Assembly: GCA_018268875.1 (NCBI GenBank)
Contig: JAFDVT010000001.1
Location: 1-10,700 of the forward strand
From: Acidobacteriota bacterium
GTDB lineage: Bacteria > Acidobacteriota > Terriglobia > Bryobacterales > Bryobacteraceae
DNA length: 10,700 bases
Reading direction: 5' to 3'
In this document: in pieces, positions 7,302 through 10,700 of the stretch
How the letters are laid out: each line of letters begins with the position of its first letter
How positions within the stretch are numbered: position 1 is the stretch's first letter
Program-made: the position numbers and the translations under genes
Notes under the pieces: generated by a model
What the model saw: only the letters and a program-made list of their open reading frames with translations
What the model was told of the DNA's origin: nothing
Database searches by the model: none

Positions 7302-7870
7302 CCCGCATACTTCTCGCCGACGACAGCCCCCATGCCCAGCGCATGGGGGAAATGATTCTGCGCGAAGAAGGGTACGAGGTGGCCAGCGTCACCGACGGCG
7401 AAACCGCGCTGCTGCGCCTTGCCGACGTCGACCCCGACGTGATCCTCGTCGACGTTTACCTGCCCAAGCACAGCGGCTATGAGATCTGTCGCTATGTGAA
7501 GTCGACGCCTCGCCACCAGCATGCGCGAGTCGTCCTGCTGGCGGGTTTGCTCGAACCGGTGGACGAGGAAGAGGTTCGCCGTTGCGGTAGCGACGGGCTG
7601 ATCAAGAAGCCCTTCGAAGCCTCCGCGGTCGCCAAAACCGTTCACGCGCTGGTGCAGGAAGCGCAGCTTGCCCGCGGTCTGTTTGGCGACCAGATCCTCG
7701 ATGCGCAACCCGCGCCCGAGCCTCCGCAAGCGCCGGCCGCCGCCGTTCCGGCGAAGCCGCACGTGGACCCCGAACGCGTCGAAGCCGCCGTTACACTCGC
7801 GCTCGACGCCGCCATGCCCGCACTCATTAAAGAAATCACCGAGCGTGTTTTGCTAGCTTTAGGACATTAA
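7298..7870 (+). CDS. Receiver-domain response regulator with Pro/Ala linker and short helical tail
   Basis: A 190-aa protein starting at GTG 7298. Residues 1-120 are a CheY-like receiver: acidic pair Asp8-Asp9 (LLADDSP), phosphoacceptor Asp52 (ILVDVYLP) and conserved Lys104 before Pro105 (IKKPF). The conserved Thr/Ser after strand 4 appears to be Ala82 (VVLLAG), so the phosphorylation switch may differ from CheY. After an Ala/Pro-rich linker (about 137-153), the last 35 residues form an amphipathic helix-like stretch (ERVEAAVTLALDAAMPALIK and on). No DNA-binding or enzymatic output domain is present, so it probably acts by protein contact. No histidine kinase lies nearby. It is translationally coupled to the BamD-like gene; yajQ starts 11 nt downstream. 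Confidence 0.85.
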   Translation: MTRILLADDSPHAQRMGEMILREEGYEVASVTDGETALLRLADVDPDVILVDVYLPKHSGYEICRYVKSTPRHQHARVVLLAGLLEPVDEEEVRRCGSDGLIKKPFEASAVAKTVHALVQEAQLARGLFGDQILDAQPAPEPPQAPAAAVPAKPHVDPERVEAAVTLALDAAMPALIKEITERVLLALGH

Positions 7871-7881
7871 CTAAAATCGAT

Positions 7882-8388
7882 ATGGCTGCCGCCGAAAATT
7901 CATTTGACATCGTTTCGAAAATCGAAATGCCCGAAGTCGTCAACGCCATTCAACAGGCGTCCAAGGAAATTGGACAGCGTTACGACCTGAAGGACTCCAA
8001 GTCCGACATCCAGCTCAACGAGAAGGATCACAAGATCACGTTGCAAAGCGCCGACGAATACACCGTGGGCGCGGTTCGCGACATCCTCGAAAGCAAGCTG
8101 GTGAAGCGCAAAGTGCCGCTCAAAGGACTTTCCTACGGGACGATCGAGCCTGCCGCCAACTCCACCGTTCGCCAGGAAATCACGCTGCAGCAGGGCATCA
8201 GCACCGAAAAGTGCAAAGAGATCGTCCGCGTCATCAAGGACAGCAAGAAGAAGGCCCAAGCGTCGATCCAGGGTGACTACGTGCGCGTCTCCGGCAAGGA
8301 TCGCGACACGCTGCAGGACGTCATCGCGCTGCTGCGCCAGCAGGACTTCGGCATCGACATGCAGTTCACCAACTACAGGTCCAGCTAG
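7882..8388 (+). CDS. yajQ: YajQ-family nucleotide-binding protein
   Basis: A 168-aa protein matching the YajQ family along its whole length (E. coli YajQ is about 163 aa). Landmarks are NSFDIVSKIEMPEVVNAIQQ at the start, RYDLKDSKSDIQLNE, LLxILxxKLVKR-type helix (DILESKLVKRKVP), QGISTEKCKEIVRVIKDSKK and ASIQGDYVRVSGKDRDTLQ, ending QFTNYRSS. The fold is two ferredoxin-like domains. Members bind nucleotides or RNA, and some, such as the Xanthomonas protein, are c-di-GMP receptors that work with transcription factors. Whether this one binds c-di-GMP cannot be read from sequence. It follows the response-regulator gene by 11 nt with no good Shine-Dalgarno sequence. Confidence 0.93.
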   Translation: MAAAENSFDIVSKIEMPEVVNAIQQASKEIGQRYDLKDSKSDIQLNEKDHKITLQSADEYTVGAVRDILESKLVKRKVPLKGLSYGTIEPAANSTVRQEITLQQGISTEKCKEIVRVIKDSKKKAQASIQGDYVRVSGKDRDTLQDVIALLRQQDFGIDMQFTNYRSS

Positions 8389-8392
8389 CCTC

Positions 8393-9016
8393 GTGCCACG
8401 GCGTATTGAATCGCTATTCGTCAACGGTCCCGCCGGGCGTCTGGAAGCGATCCTGGAAGAACCCGAGGATCGCGACCCTGTCGAAGCCGCGCTGGTATGC
8501 CACCCGCATCCCCAGCACGGCGGCACGATGCATAACAAGGTCGTGTATCGCACGGCCAAAGGTCTGCGCCGCGCCGGTTGCGTCGTGCTGCGGTTCAACT
8601 ATCGCGGCGTGAACCTCAGCCACGGCGTGTACGATCACGGCGAAGGCGAAATGGAAGACGCGCGCGCCGCGTTGTCGTTCCTGTTGAGCCGCTATCCCAC
8701 GTTGCCGGTAACGATTGCGGGATTTTCATTTGGATCGCGCATCACGCTGCGTCTGGGCTGCCAACTGGGCTATCCGCGCCGCCTGATCGCGGTCGGATTT
8801 CCGACGATCTACAAGGACCGATCGTACCTCGAAGGCTGTGTCATTCCGCGCTACTTCGTGCAGAGTACCAACGACGAGTTCGGCCCGCTGCCGGAACTCG
8901 AAGCGGTGGTCGCCGGCTTGCCCGATCCGAAACAGTTGATCGCTATCGAAGCCACCGATCATTACTTCGCCGGCGGACTTCCGCAATTGGAAGACGTGAT
9001 CGCGACGTTGCCCTAG
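8393..9016 (+). CDS. Alpha/beta hydrolase (small dienelactone-hydrolase-like/KANL3-like)
   Basis: A 207-aa cytosolic alpha/beta hydrolase. The fold is shown by CHPHPQHGGTMHNKVV (residues 36-51, oxyanion-hole region), RFNYRGVNLSHG, the nucleophile elbow GFSFGS with Ser112, a likely acid in STNDEFGP (Asp161) and the catalytic His190 in TDHYFAGG. All three triad members are thus present. Related bacterial proteins are short esterase/hydrolases of unknown substrate, so no reaction is assigned. GTG 8393 is chosen, 4 nt after the yajQ stop, giving VPRRIESLFVNG. A longer frame from 8273 would overlap yajQ by more than 100 nt with non-homologous, arginine- and serine-rich sequence. It is the last gene of the five-gene run. 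Confidence 0.87.
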   Translation: MPRRIESLFVNGPAGRLEAILEEPEDRDPVEAALVCHPHPQHGGTMHNKVVYRTAKGLRRAGCVVLRFNYRGVNLSHGVYDHGEGEMEDARAALSFLLSRYPTLPVTIAGFSFGSRITLRLGCQLGYPRRLIAVGFPTIYKDRSYLEGCVIPRYFVQSTNDEFGPLPELEAVVAGLPDPKQLIAIEATDHYFAGGLPQLEDVIATLP

Positions 9017-9017
9017 T

Positions 9018-9037
9018 CGTCGCTGCCCGACGGTTTT
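9018..9037 (+). terminator. Possible weak rho-independent terminator after the hydrolase gene
   Basis: A 5-bp stem CGTCG/CGACG (9018-9022 with 9028-9032) with a 5-nt loop is followed by GTTTT, 1 nt after the hydrolase stop. The position fits the end of the five-gene operon, but the stem is short and the T-run has only four bases. Confidence 0.3.
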
Positions 9038-9078
9038 CGACGGCGTCTTAACAAAAATTAGGGAACCGCAAATTTCTT

Positions 9079-9115
9079 CGCGAGCATCGTCGAGAGGGTC
9101 GTATCGTGGCTCGCG
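9079..9115. repeat. Inverted repeat, 7-bp arms
   Basis: CGCGAGC at 9079-9085 is the exact reverse complement of GCTCGCG at 9109-9115, with 23 nt between. It could form a hairpin in the transcript or be a protein-binding site. It is followed directly by the palindrome CAACGTTG at 9117-9124. Confidence 0.45.
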
Positions 9116-9235
9116 CCAACGTTGCGGCTCCGTCCGCCGCCTGATTTGCGAAAAATTCTTCAGAAATTGGCGATCCCGCGATCTTGGCCCTAGTGGTGAT
9201 TTACAAGGCTTTAACGATTGATCCGCTACAAAGTG

Positions 9236-9342
9236 AGCCGGATCCGGCCAAGGGGGCTCCACTACCGTGGCTCCGTACGTGCTACTGTGGAAATGTCTTA
9301 GTGTCTTCTCTCCCTTAACACCGGCGAGGAGCCGATCCGGCC
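9236..9342. repeat. Pair of near-identical GC-rich repeats
   Basis: AGCCGGATCCGGCC at 9236-9249 and AGCCGATCCGGCC at 9330-9342 differ by one base deletion. The first contains a perfect 12-bp palindrome (9237-9248). GGCTCC at 9255-9260 and 9269-9274 can also pair with GGAGCC at 9328-9333, so this segment may fold on itself in RNA. Confidence 0.45.
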
Positions 9343-9415
9343 GACGCTTGAGTAGCTTCAATAGCGCAGTCCGAAAAAGGACAATTGTAGTAGAAGGGAT
9401 TTGAGAGAAGAGATC

Positions 9416-9787
9416 ATGACCAACATCTTTGTTGGAAACCTAAGCTACGGCGTTACGCAGGACGACCTGCTGGCGGCGTTTTCGCAATACGGCGCCGTCG
9501 AGCGCGTGCACATCGTTACGGATCGTGACACCGGACAGGCTCGCGGATTTGCCTTCGTCGAAATGACGAACAAGAACGAAGCGGAAGCGGCGATCAATGC
9601 GCTCAACGGCGCCGAACTCCGCGGCCGTACGATGAATGTGAATGAAGCCCGTCCCAAGCCCGCCGGCGGCGGCGGTGGATTCGGTGGCGGCGGTGGCCGT
9701 GGCGGTTACGGTGGTGGCGGCGGCGGTGGCCGTGGCCGTTCCGGTGGTGGTGGCGGCGGTGGCCGCGACCGTGGTCCGCGCTGGTAA
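9416..9787 (+). CDS. RRM-domain RNA-binding protein with glycine-rich tail
   Basis: A 123-aa protein. Residues 1-80 form one RNA-recognition motif: RNP2 as IFVGNL (4-9) and RNP1 as RGFAFVEM (43-50), with the aromatic positions that stack on RNA bases. From residue 84 to the end the protein is almost all glycine with Arg, Tyr, Ser and Asp, ending RDRGPRW. This architecture is that of bacterial cold-shock Rbp proteins, well known in cyanobacteria and also found in other phyla, which bind single-stranded RNA. ATG 9416 gives MTNIFVGNL, the canonical start, with purine-rich AGAAGAG just upstream; TTG 9401 would add five residues (MREEI). It has a long non-coding leader and lies just before a DEAD-box helicase gene, which fits RNA remodelling. 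Confidence 0.93.
   Translation: MTNIFVGNLSYGVTQDDLLAAFSQYGAVERVHIVTDRDTGQARGFAFVEMTNKNEAEAAINALNGAELRGRTMNVNEARPKPAGGGGGFGGGGGRGGYGGGGGGGRGRSGGGGGGGRDRGPRW
9665..9784 (+). repeat. Low-complexity GGN-rich tract encoding the glycine tail
   Basis: About 120 bp made mainly of GGT and GGC codons, interrupted by CGT/CGC, TTC and TAC. Such tracts change length by slippage, so the tail may vary between relatives. The pyrimidine-rich complement produces a false antisense reading frame. Confidence 0.8.
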
Positions 9788-9792
9788 TTTTT
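9764..9792 (+). terminator. Possible terminator overlapping the end of the RRM gene
   Basis: CGCGAC (about 9765-9770) can pair with GTCCGCG (9774-9780) with one bulged base around a CGTG loop, and five T residues follow at 9788-9792. The stem lies within the coding end, and about 7 nt separate it from the T-run, so it is only a weak candidate. Confidence 0.22.
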
Positions 9793-9973
9793 CCATCCCG
9801 CTACACACATTGCATCCCCTTTGTCCAATCGGACATCCAAGTTATACATCGCGTGGAACAGCCTGCAATAGGGCTGTTCCGCGCCACAACCCGACACACA
9901 ATCCATCCCCCCGTATTTGCTCCGTTAGCAGTACTTCGTCCCTTGCCGGGACACCTATCGACCGTACGTAAGA
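9788..9973 (+). promoter_or_regulatory. Spacer/leader of the DEAD-box helicase gene
   Basis: This 186-bp spacer contains the main hairpin at 9851-9884 and two small perfect ones: TGTCC/GGACA (9822-9826 with 9831-9835) and GTCCC/GGGAC (9938-9942 with 9948-9952). It may carry the helicase promoter or a structured leader. Shine-Dalgarno support before ATG 9974 is weak (TAAGA). I could not fix a promoter. Confidence 0.35.
9851..9884. other. Strong 13-bp hairpin in the RRM-helicase spacer
   Basis: Positions 9851-9863 (GCGTGGAACAGCC) pair with 9872-9884 (GGCTGTTCCGCGC), with a single T-G wobble and an 8-nt loop (TGCAATAG). The 9-bp core GGAACAGCC/GGCTGTTCC is perfect. There is no T-run after it, so it is not a textbook terminator. 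It may be a processing site, an mRNA 3'-end stabiliser for the RRM transcript, or part of the helicase leader. Confidence 0.6.
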
Positions 9974-10700
9974 ATGAAAGAATTTTCTGAACTGAACCTA
10001 AGCTCCGCGATTCGGAGCAACCTGGCGAAGCATGGCTTCGTTACGCCCACGCCTGTCCAGGCGCAGGCGATTCCGCCCGCTCTTGAGGGCAAAGACGTCG
10101 TTGCCACCGCCCAAACCGGCACCGGCAAGACGCTGGGCTTTGCGCTGCCCGTCATGCAGCGCCTCATCGAAAATCAGGGCAAACCCGGCACCGGCAACAT
10201 CCGCGCCGTGGTACTGAGCCCGACGCGCGAGCTTGCGATTCAAATCAACGAAACGTTCATGAAGATCGGCGCCAACACCGGTGTACGCACCGCTGTCGTT
10301 GTCGGTGGCATGGACGAAAGCCGGCAATTGCGGGCGATCCGCGCCGGCGCGCAGGTGGTCATCGCCACTCCCGGCCGCCTGGTGGACTTCCTCCAGCGCC
10401 GCCTCGTCGATCTGCGCGGCGTCAACGTCGCCGTTCTCGACGAAGCCGACCGTATGCTCGACATGGGTTTCCTCCCGTCGCTCAAGCAGATCCTCGCCGC
10501 GATGCCCGAAGGACGGCAAACCATGCTGTTCTCGGCCACCATCGAAAAGTCCGTGGCCCATCTGGTAGACGCCGCCGTTCGCAACCCCGTTCGCATCGCC
10601 ATCGGCGCCATCACCAAGCCCGCCGAGCATGTGGACCTGCATGTCTACGAAATCGAACAGGGCCACAAAATGGACCTGCTGCAGCAGTTGCTGCGCAACC
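9974..10700 (+). CDS. rhlE: DEAD-box RNA helicase, RhlE-like, N-terminal part (3' truncated)
   Basis: The frame is open from ATG 9974 to the right edge (242 codons), so the protein is incomplete; the second RecA-like domain and any tail are missing. The first RecA domain is complete. Q motif is FVTPTPVQAQAIP (22-34), motif I AQTGTGKT (46-53), Ia PTRELA (83-88), the GG motif at 111-112, Ib TPGR (132-135), motif II DEAD (156-159) and motif III SAT (187-189). The enzyme uses ATP to unwind short RNA duplexes, in ribosome assembly or RNA decay. The short N-terminus, MKEFSELNLSSAI, fits RhlE-type proteins. Its neighbour is the glycine-rich RRM gene, a plausible partner in RNA handling at low temperature. 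Confidence 0.93.
   Translation, partial: MKEFSELNLSSAIRSNLAKHGFVTPTPVQAQAIPPALEGKDVVATAQTGTGKTLGFALPVMQRLIENQGKPGTGNIRAVVLSPTRELAIQINETFMKIGANTGVRTAVVVGGMDESRQLRAIRAGAQVVIATPGRLVDFLQRRLVDLRGVNVAVLDEADRMLDMGFLPSLKQILAAMPEGRQTMLFSATIEKSVAHLVDAAVRNPVRIAIGAITKPAEHVDLHVYEIEQGHKMDLLQQLLRN

Larger units (their letters stand above)
9017..9415 (+). other. Long non-coding leader region upstream of the RRM protein gene
   Basis: About 400 bp with no credible gene on either strand. It is visibly less codon-like than the flanks and contains several A/T-rich stretches. It holds an inverted repeat CGCGAGC/GCTCGCG (9079-9085 with 9109-9115), the 8-bp palindrome CAACGTTG (9117-9124), the 12-bp palindrome GCCGGATCCGGC (9237-9248), a near copy of that block at 9330-9342, and a small GTCC/GGAC hairpin (9370-9373 with 9379-9382 approximately). 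The promoter and 5' leader of the downstream RRM gene must be in here. A small RNA is possible, but none of the SRP, RNase P or tmRNA signatures I know was seen. Confidence 0.5.

Noticed and set aside
6788..7762. 324-codon minus-strand open frame
   Set aside because: It is antisense to the BamD-like and response-regulator genes, is low in complexity, and arises from the GC-rich codon pattern.
7900..8598. 232-codon minus-strand open frame
   Set aside because: It is antisense to yajQ and the hydrolase, with no recognisable motif.
9241..9345. tmRNA, SRP RNA or RNase P RNA in the non-coding region
   Set aside because: The G-rich start near 9252 was suggestive, but no conserved core of these RNAs could be found.
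8726..9361. Minus-strand open frame covering most of the 9017-9415 gap
   Set aside because: Half of it is antisense to the hydrolase; the rest is basic, motif-free sequence, so it does not fill the gap as a real gene.
9440..9808. Minus-strand frame rich in Thr and Ala opposite the RRM gene
   Set aside because: It is the complement of the GGN glycine tract, a composition artefact.
9273..9969. Octamer CCGTACGT shared by the RRM leader (9273-9280) and the helicase leader (9962-9969)
   Set aside because: The same word also occurs inside potD near 1973-1980, so it looks like chance rather than a shared operator.

Overview
The window (about 60% G+C by eye) looks like chromosomal DNA of an Acidobacteriota-type bacterium, perhaps of the Solibacter/Bryobacter sort. 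That guess rests on the mix of genes: a cysteine-cluster GMC oxidoreductase, a long BamD-like lipoprotein, a receiver protein with a proline/alanine linker, and a glycine-rich RRM protein beside a DEAD-box helicase. It also rests on generally weak Shine-Dalgarno sites. No rRNA, tRNA, insertion sequence, phage gene or CRISPR array was seen.

Layout. (1) 1-1077, plus strand: the C-terminal two thirds of a GMC oxidoreductase, cut by the window edge. (2) 1094-1734, plus: a ribbon-helix-helix antitoxin and a PIN-domain toxin, overlapping by 4 nt and packed tightly against both neighbours. (3) 5285 down to 1731, minus: a complete polyamine-type ABC transporter operon in the order potA-potB-potC-potD, with overlaps or a 3-nt gap. 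Its last gene shares a CTAG stop palindrome with the convergent PIN gene. (4) 5340-9016, plus: five tightly packed genes encoding ribulose-phosphate 3-epimerase, a BamD-like outer-membrane assembly lipoprotein, a receiver-domain response regulator, a YajQ nucleotide-binding protein and an alpha/beta hydrolase. Only 54 bp separates this run from potA. (5) 9017-9415: about 400 bp without a gene, containing inverted and direct repeats. (6) 9416-9787, plus: an RRM RNA-binding protein with a glycine-rich tail. (7) 9788-9973: a spacer with a strong 13-bp hairpin and two small ones. (8) 9974 to the right edge, plus: a DEAD-box RNA helicase of the RhlE type, incomplete.

How they fit together. The transporter should import a polyamine or similar cationic solute, though its binding protein appears to have lost several residues of the classic polyamine pocket. 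The five-gene run couples central carbon metabolism, envelope assembly and signalling by transcription and probably by translation. The RRM protein and the helicase are a plausible RNA-remodelling pair of the cold-shock type, each preceded by a structured non-coding stretch. I found no clear undescribed multi-gene system. The best leads are the structured leaders at 9017-9415 and 9788-9973, the response regulator with a non-canonical receiver and a short helical tail, and the altered PotD pocket.
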